From positions 62,001 to 126,000 of the forward strand of contig CAZGWH010000001.1 of the NCBI GenBank assembly GCA_964529325.1: DNA of 64,000 nt. Direction: 5' to 3'. The notes beneath the pieces were generated by a model. It ran no database searches and was not told where the DNA came from. It saw nothing but the letters and a program-made list of their open reading frames with translations. Shown one piece after another: positions 36,902-45,655 of the stretch (its first letter is position 1; the number at the start of each line of letters is the position of its first letter). The translations under genes and the position numbers were made by a program. The DNA comes from GCA-2689995 sp964529325 (GTDB lineage Bacteria > Fidelibacterota > Marinisomatia > SCGC-AAA003-L08 > GCA-2689995).

Positions 36902-37539
36902 TACCCATAAAAATTTGTGGAATATCAAATATCGAAAGTTTAAAAATTATATTAAAATACCCTGTATCTGCGATTGGATTTATTTTTTACAATAAAAGTC
37001 CGCGGTTTATTACGCCAATTGAAGCAACTGAACTATCAAAACATATTCCCCAATCTATAAAAAAAGTGGGTGTTTTTGTTAATGAAACAGTTGAAAAAGT
37101 TAAACAGATTTGTAATCATGTAAAATTAGATTTTATTCAATTACATGGTAATGAAGACCAAGATTACATCAATAATTTTTCAACTCCAATTATAAAAGCA
37201 ATAAGAGTTGGAAATGATTTCACCTCTCAATCTCTAACAAATTATAAAGTACATTCATTTTTATTAGATACATTTCAACCTGGTATATTTGGCGGAACAG
37301 GTGAAACATTTAATTGGGATTTAATCAAAAAACGAGACTCCCCTATTCCCATTATTTTATCTGGAGGCTTAAACCCTCAAAATATTATGACCGCAGTTAA
37401 TAAAGTAAATCCATCAGCTATTGATATTAATAGTGGTGTTGAAAAATGTCCAGGTGAAAAAGATGATATGAAAATTTCGACATTATTTAGTAAATTAATA
37501 ATTAAAAAACAAAAAATAAATATTTTTAATGAAATATAA
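36898..37539 (+). CDS. trpF: Phosphoribosylanthranilate isomerase
   Basis: Amadori rearrangement of phosphoribosylanthranilate. 213 residues. KICGIS at the start holds the catalytic Cys; GFIFYNKSPRFI, VGVFVNE, FIQLHGNED, the LLDTF...GGTGETFNWD segment with catalytic Asp, and ILSGGLNPQNI complete the barrel. The 3' end overlaps trpB by 11 bases. Confidence 0.97.
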   Translation: MIPIKICGISNIESLKIILKYPVSAIGFIFYNKSPRFITPIEATELSKHIPQSIKKVGVFVNETVEKVKQICNHVKLDFIQLHGNEDQDYINNFSTPIIKAIRVGNDFTSQSLTNYKVHSFLLDTFQPGIFGGTGETFNWDLIKKRDSPIPIILSGGLNPQNIMTAVNKVNPSAIDINSGVEKCPGEKDDMKISTLFSKLIIKKQKINIFNEI

Positions 37540-38728
37540 TCAACCTGATAGATTTGGACATTTTAATCAATTTGGTGGAAAATATGTCCCCGAGACATTA
37601 ATTCCTGCGATTTCAGAATTAGAAAATTTATATTTATCAAAAAAATCTAATCCTAAATTTAATTCTACATTAAATAAATTATTAAAACATTATTCAGGTC
37701 GCCCAACTCCTTTATACTTTGCTAAAAGAATTTCAGATGACCTTGGTTTTAATGTCTATTTGAAAAGAGAAGACTTAAATCATACAGGTGCACACAAAAT
37801 AAACAATGCATTAGGACAAATTTTATTGGCAAAAAAAATGGGTAAAACCAGAATAATTGCCGAAACGGGTGCGGGTATGCATGGAGTAGCAACTGCGACA
37901 GTATCTGCTCAATTTGGATTAAAATGCGTTATTTATATGGGCGAAGAAGATATAAGAAGACAAAAATTAAATGTATTCCGAATGAATTTACTTGGTGCAG
38001 AAGTTAGACCTGTTTCATCTGGAAGCAAAACTTTAAAAGATGCAACCAATGAAGCAATTCGTGATTGGGTAACGAATGTAGAAAATACTTATTACTTAAT
38101 TGGTTCTGTTGTAGGTCCACATCCATACCCAATGATGGTTAGAGATTTTCAATCAATTATTGGATCTGAAACGAAACAACAATTTAGAGAAATAAAAGGT
38201 TCAGCTACTGCATTACCCAATTTCGTAATTGCATGTGTTGGAGGCGGTTCAAATGCAATAGGAATGTTTTACCCATTTATAAATGACAATGTTAAATTAA
38301 TTGGAGTTGAAGCTGGAGGGCATGGTGTACATACGGATAAACATGCAGCTACTATGACAAAAGGCGAATTAGGAATTCTTCATGGTTCAGCAAGTTACTT
38401 ACTTCAAACAGAGGATGGCCAAATTAAACTCCCGCATTCTATTTCTGCTGGATTAGATTATCCCGGAGTTGGCCCAGAACATAGTTTGCTGAAATTTACA
38501 AATAAAGCTAATTATTTTTCAGTAACTGATGATGAGGCCGTTTCTGCGTTTCAATGGTTAAGTAAAAAAGAAGGCATTTTACCAGCGTTAGAATCCTCTC
38601 ATGCACTTGCTTATTTAAAACAAAAGGATAATGGAATAAAACCCAATCAAAATGTGATTATTTGCCTTTCTGGGCGTGGAGATAAAGATGTGCATACAAT
38701 TGCAGATTATTTAGGTACCGAAATTTGA
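37529..38728 (+). CDS. trpB: Tryptophan synthase beta chain
   Basis: PLP enzyme joining indole and serine. 399 residues, TrpB1 type. The PLP lysine lies in KREDLNHTGAHKINNAL (~residue 90); ETGAGMHGVATAT, CVGGGSNAIGMF (phosphate-binding glycines) and the late CLSGRGDKD are diagnostic. It partners with the adjacent trpA product. The stop overlaps the TTG start of trpA. Confidence 0.99.
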   Translation: MKYNQPDRFGHFNQFGGKYVPETLIPAISELENLYLSKKSNPKFNSTLNKLLKHYSGRPTPLYFAKRISDDLGFNVYLKREDLNHTGAHKINNALGQILLAKKMGKTRIIAETGAGMHGVATATVSAQFGLKCVIYMGEEDIRRQKLNVFRMNLLGAEVRPVSSGSKTLKDATNEAIRDWVTNVENTYYLIGSVVGPHPYPMMVRDFQSIIGSETKQQFREIKGSATALPNFVIACVGGGSNAIGMFYPFINDNVKLIGVEAGGHGVHTDKHAATMTKGELGILHGSASYLLQTEDGQIKLPHSISAGLDYPGVGPEHSLLKFTNKANYFSVTDDEAVSAFQWLSKKEGILPALESSHALAYLKQKDNGIKPNQNVIICLSGRGDKDVHTIADYLGTEI

Positions 38729-39495
38729 ATCGTATAAGTAACATTTTTAAAACTAAATCTGAAAAAGTAATTCCTTTTTTAACTGCTGGATACCCAGCTT
38801 TAAATGATACTATAAATTTGGTACTATCAGCTGAAAAAGCAGGTGCAGATATGATTGAGTTAGGAATGCCATTTTCTGACCCGCTCGCAGATGGTCCAAT
38901 TATTCAAAAAGCAAGTCAAATCGCAATTGAAAATGGTGTAAATATAAAATGGATTTTAGAAACTGTATCTAAAATTAGAACAAATTCTGAAATTCCAATC
39001 ATTTTAATGGGATATATAAATCCAATAATTAAATATGGTTTAAATAAGTTTTTAACGGAATGTAATTCAAGTGGCGTTGACGGTTTAATTATTCCTGATT
39101 TACCACCAGAAGAGGCAAAAGAATTCATAGAAAAATGTAAATTAAACAAAATTAGTCCAATATTATTAATAGCTCCAAACACTGAAAATAAACGGATAAA
39201 ATATATTTCTCATTTAGCGGGGGATTTAATTTATTGCGTTTCAATTTTAGGAATAACAGGATCAAAATCTTCAAAGAATAATAATCTTGAAAAATATTTA
39301 CAACGCGTAAAAACATATAGCGAATGTCCATTTGTTGTTGGGTTTGGAATTTCTACTCGAAATGATGTGATAAGTATTAATAAAATCTCTGATGGAGCAG
39401 TAATCGGAAGTGCAATTATTAATAAATTCAATAAAAATGAACCGCCCCAAGAAACAGTATTCAACTATATCAAGGAATTAAAAGGAAATGAATAA
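38725..39495 (+). CDS. trpA: Tryptophan synthase alpha chain
   Basis: Cleaves indole-3-glycerol phosphate to indole. 256 residues. FLTAGYP at the start, MIELGMPFSDPLADGPIIQ (catalytic Glu), GLIIPDLPPEE (catalytic Asp) and VGFGISTRNDV (phosphate site) are all present. Translation starts at TTG 38725, coupled to the trpB stop (TTGA). The end overlaps the next gene by 8 bases. Confidence 0.97.
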   Translation: MNRISNIFKTKSEKVIPFLTAGYPALNDTINLVLSAEKAGADMIELGMPFSDPLADGPIIQKASQIAIENGVNIKWILETVSKIRTNSEIPIILMGYINPIIKYGLNKFLTECNSSGVDGLIIPDLPPEEAKEFIEKCKLNKISPILLIAPNTENKRIKYISHLAGDLIYCVSILGITGSKSSKNNNLEKYLQRVKTYSECPFVVGFGISTRNDVISINKISDGAVIGSAIINKFNKNEPPQETVFNYIKELKGNE

Positions 39496-40057
39496 AATAG
39501 GACTACAAGGGGCAAAAGGAAGCTTTAGTGAAGAAGCCTCTATATTATTTGCAAAAAATCATGGTTTAGAAAATTATCAACTTGAATATTTAATAAGCTC
39601 AGAAAATGTTTTAAATTCATTAGAAAATGGAGAAATTGATTACGGTATAATTGCCATGGAAAATGCTCAAGGAGGTGTTGTCATTGAAAGTGTAAATGCA
39701 CTTGCTGGACACCGTTGTAAAATTTTAGAAATGTTTCACTTACAAATTAGTCAAAATTTACTTGTTATTCCAGGGACACATATTGGCCAAATAACAGAAA
39801 TACATTCACATCAACAGGCACTTCGACAATGTAAAAATTATTTATCTGAACATTTCTGGACAAGGCCATTAGTTGAATCAGATGATACAGCAGAAGCCGC
39901 AAGAAGACTGCGAGAGGGTGAGTTACCAGATACAATTGGTGTAATTGGAAGTCGCTATTGTGCAGAATTTTATAATCTATCAATTCTTGAACCAGATATT
40001 CATGATTTAAAAAACAATCTAACCTTATTTTTAGGGATTAAAAAATATGGCAATTAA
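39488..40057 (+). CDS. Short prephenate dehydratase-like protein (no ACT domain, altered motifs)
   Basis: 189 residues matching the prephenate dehydratase catalytic fold: GLQGAKGSFSEEA at the start, YGIIAMENAQGGVV where the family usually has ENS, SDDTAEAARRL and IGVIGSRYCAEFYNL. The C-terminal catalytic motif, normally N-x-TRF, reads NLTLF: the threonine is kept but the arginine is Leu. The ACT regulatory domain usual in PheA is absent. It would convert prephenate to phenylpyruvate if active; loss of the Arg leaves that open. It is embedded between trpA and aroA with overlaps of 8 and 11 bases, so it is expressed with the aromatic operon. Confidence 0.8.
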   Translation: MNKIGLQGAKGSFSEEASILFAKNHGLENYQLEYLISSENVLNSLENGEIDYGIIAMENAQGGVVIESVNALAGHRCKILEMFHLQISQNLLVIPGTHIGQITEIHSHQQALRQCKNYLSEHFWTRPLVESDDTAEAARRLREGELPDTIGVIGSRYCAEFYNLSILEPDIHDLKNNLTLFLGIKKYGN

Positions 40058-41294
40058 AGGTACTTTAAAACTACCTGGGGATAAATCAATTTCTCATAGA
40101 GCACTATTATTTTCTACATTCACTAAAGGAAAAAATTTAATTCATAATATTTCAACAGGCGAAGATGTAGAATCTACTCGTATATGTTTATTAAATAGTG
40201 GTGTGAAATCTTCTAAAAAAAATAATTCAGTTGAAATATTTGGCGGAAAATTAAAAGATTCATTAACTCCTCTTAATTGCGGAAACTCAGGCACAACAAC
40301 TCGCTTAATTGCAGGACTACTTTCAGGGCAAGAAATAAATGCAACACTCATTGGGGATCAATCACTTTCATCTCGACCCATGGATAGAATTATTAATCCA
40401 TTAATTTTAATGGGATCAGATATTAAATCAAATAATTCGCAATTACCTTTAACAATATTTTCATCGATTTTAAATGGTATTGAATATGAAATTCCCGTAG
40501 CGAGTGCTCAAGTAAAATCATGTTTAATTTTAGCAGGATTAGGTGCAAAAACACCATCTCAATTCTATGAAAAAACGCCAACACGAGATCATACAGAAAT
40601 AATGTTAGAAAAAATGGGTGCAGATTTATCTGTAGAAAATAATTTAATTACCGTAAACCCATTAACTCAAACGCTTAATAATTATGAAATTAGTGTTCCT
40701 GGAGACCCATCTACTGCAGGTTTTTTTATTGGTGCAACATTAATTATTCCAAATTCTAAACTAATTATAAAAAATTTACTATTAAATCCTTCACGAATTG
40801 GTTTAATCAAAGTACTTAAAAAAATGAATGCTCAAATTCATATCATCAGACAGTGGGATGAAATTGGTGAAACAGTTGGAGATATTCAAGTTTCATATAG
40901 TCAATTAAATTCAATTGATTTAGTTAAGGAAGATATTCCTTCAATGGTTGACGAACTTCCTATTTTTGCATTGATTGCATCTCAAGCTGATGGAATTACA
41001 AGAGTTATGGGTGCAGAAGAACTCCGTGTAAAAGAATCAGATAGAATTAAAGCAATTTGTATTAATATGAAAGAAATAGGTGTAAATATTGTTGAACTTA
41101 AAGATGGATTTATAATTGAAGGAAACTCAAACTTAAAAGGAGGTCATATAAAAACCTTTAATGACCATCGAATTGCAATGACTTTTGAAATCGCGGATTT
41201 ACTTTCTAATGAAAAAATAATTATAGATAATCCTAATTGTATTGACATTTCCTACCCCGAATTCAAAGAGACTTTAAAGGAAATTTCCATATAA
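40047..41294 (+). CDS. aroA: 3-phosphoshikimate 1-carboxyvinyltransferase (EPSP synthase)
   Basis: Shikimate-pathway step from shikimate 3-phosphate and PEP to EPSP. 415 residues. LPGDKSISHRALLF at the N-terminus, LNCGNSGTTTRLIAG, PGDPSTAGFFIGA, DELPIFALIASQADG (catalytic Asp) and ELRVKESDRI are the family motifs. The NCGNSGTTTR segment is the usual glyphosate-region motif of the bacterial enzyme with Thr in place of Ala/Met. It is the last gene of the aromatic operon and supplies the chorismate branch that the trp genes consume. Confidence 0.98.
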   Translation: MAIKGTLKLPGDKSISHRALLFSTFTKGKNLIHNISTGEDVESTRICLLNSGVKSSKKNNSVEIFGGKLKDSLTPLNCGNSGTTTRLIAGLLSGQEINATLIGDQSLSSRPMDRIINPLILMGSDIKSNNSQLPLTIFSSILNGIEYEIPVASAQVKSCLILAGLGAKTPSQFYEKTPTRDHTEIMLEKMGADLSVENNLITVNPLTQTLNNYEISVPGDPSTAGFFIGATLIIPNSKLIIKNLLLNPSRIGLIKVLKKMNAQIHIIRQWDEIGETVGDIQVSYSQLNSIDLVKEDIPSMVDELPIFALIASQADGITRVMGAEELRVKESDRIKAICINMKEIGVNIVELKDGFIIEGNSNLKGGHIKTFNDHRIAMTFEIADLLSNEKIIIDNPNCIDISYPEFKETLKEISI

Positions 41295-41399
41295 CAATTT
41301 TCTACATTTTTTCAATAGTTGTGGATATTAAATAAGCGTTAATTTCTAGTCTATATCTTTTAAGAATTTTATTAATTACATATCAATTTGGAGAGTTAA

Positions 41400-43265
41400 A
41401 TGATTCGATTATTAAGTAAATTTGTATTCATATCAATTTCAATTATTATTATTTCATTTACTAAAGCAGAAAGCTATTCATCAACTAGCCCTGAATTAGG
41501 TGGAAATGGTTTTGAAGAAATAGCTAAAGAATTAGGCTATACTACCTATATTTTTGATGATGAAGATTTAAAGTTTTTTGGTGACTCTCGTGCAGTTAAA
41601 GGTGGTACTCTCCGCCATGTTACTTCTCGTTTTCCAAATACATTAAGAACCGTCGGACAAAATTCAAATTATATTGAAAATTCCACAATAGAAAGTATGT
41701 GTTATGAAAGCCTCATTTCAACTCATCCAGTAACTTTAGATTTCGTTCCTGTTCTCGCAACGCATTGGAAAGTTTCAGATGACAAAATGACTTTCTGGTT
41801 CAGGATAAACCCAAAAGCTAAATTTTCAGATGGTATGCCTGTAACTTCAGATGATGTTATCGCAACATGGGATTTACTCATGGACGAAACTATTCTTGAA
41901 CCCTCTTCTCAAATTGTATATGGTAAGTTTGAACCATTTATTGAAAGTAAATATATTGTAAGAGTGGAATGTAAAAAATTATCATGGCGAAATCTATTAT
42001 ATTTTGGTGGAATGAGTATTCTACCCGCACATATTTTAGATGACATTGATGGATCGGACTATTTAGAAGAATATCAATTTAAAATGATGCCTGGTTCGGG
42101 TCCATATACAATGTTTACCAAAGATATAAGGAATCAAGAATCATTTATTCTTACACGACGAAACGATTATTGGAATGCAGATGATCCTACAAGTAAATAT
42201 TTATATAATTTCAATAAAATAAAATTTATTGTCGTTAAAGATAACTATAATTTAGAATTTGAAAAATTTAAAAAAGGTGAACAAGATTTTTATACCATGG
42301 CTCGTTCGCGAGTTTGGGTTGAAGAAACAGATTTTGAAACCGTTCAAAAAGGATGGATAAAAAAACATCGGGTTTTTTCAGAAAAGCCTGCTGGTACAAG
42401 TGGTTATGCATTTAATATGAGAAAATGGCCATTTAATGATAAAAAACTGAGATATGCATTTTCGTATTTATATGACAGAGAAAAAATGAATAGAGAAATG
42501 TATTATAATGAATATAGTATGATGCATTCATTATATTCTGGCTCAGTATATGAGAATCCAAATAATGAAAAAGTACTTTATAATCCAGAAAAAGCAGTAA
42601 AACTGTTACAAGAAGCAGGATATCAAACTAGAAATGAAGAGGGCTGGTTAATACATAATATATCAGGTAAGGTTCTACGCTTCGAAATTGGAATTGCAAA
42701 AGGGTCTGCATATATGGTCACACCTGTTCAGCAAATGATGAAAGAATACGGTATTGATATGCAAATAAAATTTGTTGATGGAAATACAAATTGGAATAAT
42801 TTGATGGAACGGAATTTTACAATTTACATGCAGGCTTGGGGTGGTCTTGTATTTCCAAACCCCGAGACTTCATTATTATCTGAATTAGCTGACCAAAATA
42901 ATAACAACAATATCACTGGTTTTAAAAATGATCGTATAGATGAATTACTGGATATTTATGATAAAGAATTTGACCAACAAAAACGAATTGAGATAATCCG
43001 TGAAATTGACGGAATATATTCAGAAATTCATCCAGCCGCCTGGGGAATTGCTAGAAATTATCAACGATTAATGTGGTGGGATGTTTTTGGATATCCTGAA
43101 TATATAGTTTCCAGATATGGTGGAGATTACAGATCTATTTTTGCATATTGGTGGTTTGATCCTGAAAAAGTTGCTCGATTAGAAGATGCAAAAAAGAATA
43201 ATACTTCGCTTCCTGTTGAAGAATTAGATATCAAATTTTGGCCAGAATACTTAAAAAATAATTAA
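41400..43265 (+). CDS. Peptide ABC transporter substrate-binding protein (SBP family 5, YejA-like)
   Basis: 621-residue extracytoplasmic solute-binding protein. A signal peptide (1-24, cut near KAES) precedes the family 5 fold: VKGGTLRH, LDFVPVLATHWKVSDDKMTFWFRI, AKFSDGMPVTSDDVIATWDLL, MPGSGPYT, FILTRRNDYWNAD and the late NPEKAVKLLQEAGY. Longer than DppA-type proteins, close to YejA. It opens a five-gene transporter operon with two permeases and two ATPases. Binding of oligopeptides is expected from the family; exact ligand unknown. Confidence 0.93.
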   Translation: MIRLLSKFVFISISIIIISFTKAESYSSTSPELGGNGFEEIAKELGYTTYIFDDEDLKFFGDSRAVKGGTLRHVTSRFPNTLRTVGQNSNYIENSTIESMCYESLISTHPVTLDFVPVLATHWKVSDDKMTFWFRINPKAKFSDGMPVTSDDVIATWDLLMDETILEPSSQIVYGKFEPFIESKYIVRVECKKLSWRNLLYFGGMSILPAHILDDIDGSDYLEEYQFKMMPGSGPYTMFTKDIRNQESFILTRRNDYWNADDPTSKYLYNFNKIKFIVVKDNYNLEFEKFKKGEQDFYTMARSRVWVEETDFETVQKGWIKKHRVFSEKPAGTSGYAFNMRKWPFNDKKLRYAFSYLYDREKMNREMYYNEYSMMHSLYSGSVYENPNNEKVLYNPEKAVKLLQEAGYQTRNEEGWLIHNISGKVLRFEIGIAKGSAYMVTPVQQMMKEYGIDMQIKFVDGNTNWNNLMERNFTIYMQAWGGLVFPNPETSLLSELADQNNNNNITGFKNDRIDELLDIYDKEFDQQKRIEIIREIDGIYSEIHPAAWGIARNYQRLMWWDVFGYPEYIVSRYGGDYRSIFAYWWFDPEKVARLEDAKKNNTSLPVEELDIKFWPEYLKNN

Positions 43266-43277
43266 AAAAAGTATATA

Positions 43278-44567
43278 ATGGGTACATATTTTATAAGACG
43301 ACTACTATTAATGATTCCAACCTTTATTGGCTGTACGCTTCTTGTATTTTTTATTTTACAAGTTACACCAGGTGGCCCACTTGAACAAGCAGTTCAAAGA
43401 CTACAAATGGGAGCAAGTCAAGAAGGTGGAGAGTCAGGCGGTGCAAGTGTATCTGATATTATGGGTGGTGGCTCCCAAATCCTACCTCAAAAAGCATTAA
43501 ATGATTTAAAACGATTCTATGGATTTGATAAACCTATTTGGAAAAGGTATCTTATTTGGCTTGGGATATGGGAACGAGAAATAAAACATAGAGATATTTC
43601 ATTTAAACCAGGAAAAAATGAAATAATAAAACGGGTTGGAAAAAAGAATCGAAAGAAAATTTATGTAACGGTTCATAAAAATGATAACCAATTAACAGTC
43701 TTTGATGATTCAGGTGAAATAAGCTCGTTATGGCACGCTCATATTGAAAATGAGGATGATGGTGTTTCAGAAGGTGTTATTTTTCAAACTGAGTATTCAG
43801 GGATTCTCACAGGAAATTTGGGGAAATCTTATACTTATCAACAACCTGTCACTGAAGTGATGAAACCCCGATTTAAAATTTCTTTATTTTTTGGATTAAT
43901 TGGAATGACACTCTCATATTTAGTATGTATTCCACTTGGAATAAAAAAAGCATTAAACCATGGTTCTATTTTTGATTTTACTTCAAGTGTAATGATATTT
44001 GTCGCATATTCAATTCCGGGTTGGGCATTTGGTGGGGTTCTACTGGTATTACTAGGTGGAGGCTCATTTTGGGATGTATTCCCCTTAGGTGGATTTAGAT
44101 CTCCTTCTGAAATATGGGAATCTTTATCATTATTCGGAAAAATATTAGACCAATTACACCATGCAGTATTGCCTATATTTGCGTATTCAATTGGAAGTTT
44201 TACAACACTTACAGTTCTAATGAAGAACGGACTTCTTGAGCAATTATCTCAAGATTATATTAGAACGGCATTTGCCAAAGGAATTTCTGAAAAACGAGCA
44301 GTTTGGGTTCATGCAATACGAAATTCATTAATACCAATCGCTGCAGGAATTGGGCATATTCTTGGTATTGTAATTTCAGGATCATACATTATTGAAAAAG
44401 TATTTAATATTGATGGATTTGGTAAAATGTCATTTCAAGCAATTTTAGATAGAGATTATCCAATCGTATTATCATTTTTAGTAATAACAGTAATGTTAAA
44501 ATTAATAGGCAATTTAATATCAGATTTAATTTTAGCCTCTGTTGATCCAAGGATTAGATTTAAATGA
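43278..44567 (+). CDS. Peptide ABC transporter permease, YejB/DppB type
   Basis: Inner-membrane permease of 429 residues. It begins MGTYFIRRLLLMIPTFIGCTLLVFFILQVTPGGP, the DppB/YejB start. After helix 1 there is a ~150-residue periplasmic insertion, including a glycine/serine-rich patch and charged beta-type sequence, longer than in DppB and more like YejB. The EAA coupling loop is LSQDYIRTAFAKGISEKRAVWVHAIRNSLIPI. Overlaps the next permease gene by four bases. Confidence 0.95.
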   Translation: MGTYFIRRLLLMIPTFIGCTLLVFFILQVTPGGPLEQAVQRLQMGASQEGGESGGASVSDIMGGGSQILPQKALNDLKRFYGFDKPIWKRYLIWLGIWEREIKHRDISFKPGKNEIIKRVGKKNRKKIYVTVHKNDNQLTVFDDSGEISSLWHAHIENEDDGVSEGVIFQTEYSGILTGNLGKSYTYQQPVTEVMKPRFKISLFFGLIGMTLSYLVCIPLGIKKALNHGSIFDFTSSVMIFVAYSIPGWAFGGVLLVLLGGGSFWDVFPLGGFRSPSEIWESLSLFGKILDQLHHAVLPIFAYSIGSFTTLTVLMKNGLLEQLSQDYIRTAFAKGISEKRAVWVHAIRNSLIPIAAGIGHILGIVISGSYIIEKVFNIDGFGKMSFQAILDRDYPIVLSFLVITVMLKLIGNLISDLILASVDPRIRFK

Positions 44568-45655
44568 TTTTTTCACAAAATAAAGATATAGATAATACAT
44601 CACTATCTATTACCCAAAAAAGGTGGATGAAATTTAAATCCATGAAACGCGGATATTATTCATTAATAATAATCATTTTTCTATATACAATTTCATGGGT
44701 ACTCCCCGTATTAGTAAATAATAAAGCCATAATTATTAGCTATAATAATAAAATTCATTTTCCTGCATTTCATGATTTTAGTTTAATCCCAGATAAAATT
44801 TTCTTAGGCAATGATTTTGGACAAGATAAACCAGGTGAAGCTGATTATATTAAACTTCAACAAAGATGGGAAAATGAAAATAGCGACAATTGGTTAATTA
44901 TGCCACTTTATCCTCATAATCCATTAAGTGATATAAATGCAGGAAATAAAATGTTTGAAGCTCCATTTGGGCAGGGGAACCATATATTAGGAACGGATGA
45001 TACTGGAAGAGATGTATTTTCTAGACTATTATATGCATTTAATATTTCAATTACATTTGCACTTATTTTAACTGTACTTAACTATATAATTGGGATTTCA
45101 ATTGGTGGTTCGATGGGGTATTTTGGAGGAAAATTTGATCTATTTTTTCAACGAATAATCGAAATTTGGTCCACTCTTCCCCTCCTCTTTGTAATCATTA
45201 TTATTGCCTCTATTGTTAGACCTAATTTTGCTGTGTTAATTGGAATTTACTTACTTGTTAATTGGATTGGTATGACCTATTTAATGCGTGCCGAATTTTA
45301 TAGAGAAAAATCAAAAGATTATGTCGCGGCAGCAATATCTATGGGACAAAATAATAAAACAATTATTTTCAAACATATACTTCCAAATTCACTTGTTCCA
45401 ATTATCACCTATTTTCCTTTTAGTATTATTGCTGGAATCGGTGCACTTGTTTCATTAGACTATTTAGGTTTTGGTATGCCTCCACCTACTCCAAGTTGGG
45501 GACAAATGTTAGATGTAGGTCTTCAAAATATTTCAAAGTGGTGGATGGTATTTGCACCTGTTGGGGCTCAATTTATTACATTATTATTAATTGTTTTTAT
45601 TGGTGAAGGTATAAGGGAAGCCTTTGACCCTAAAGTTCATTCAAGGTTAAGATAA
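44564..45655 (+). CDS. Peptide ABC transporter permease, YejE/DppC type
   Basis: Second membrane subunit, 363 residues. A long periplasmic loop after helix 1 (IHFPAFHDF...EADYIKLQQRW...LYPHNPLSD) matches YejE rather than DppC. Then HILGTDDTGRDVFSRLLYAF, the permease helices, and the EAA loop KSKDYVAAAISMGQNNKTIIFKHILPNSLVP. Its stop overlaps the start of the first ATPase gene by one base. Confidence 0.95.
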   Translation: MIFSQNKDIDNTSLSITQKRWMKFKSMKRGYYSLIIIIFLYTISWVLPVLVNNKAIIISYNNKIHFPAFHDFSLIPDKIFLGNDFGQDKPGEADYIKLQQRWENENSDNWLIMPLYPHNPLSDINAGNKMFEAPFGQGNHILGTDDTGRDVFSRLLYAFNISITFALILTVLNYIIGISIGGSMGYFGGKFDLFFQRIIEIWSTLPLLFVIIIIASIVRPNFAVLIGIYLLVNWIGMTYLMRAEFYREKSKDYVAAAISMGQNNKTIIFKHILPNSLVPIITYFPFSIIAGIGALVSLDYLGFGMPPPTPSWGQMLDVGLQNISKWWMVFAPVGAQFITLLLIVFIGEGIREAFDPKVHSRLR

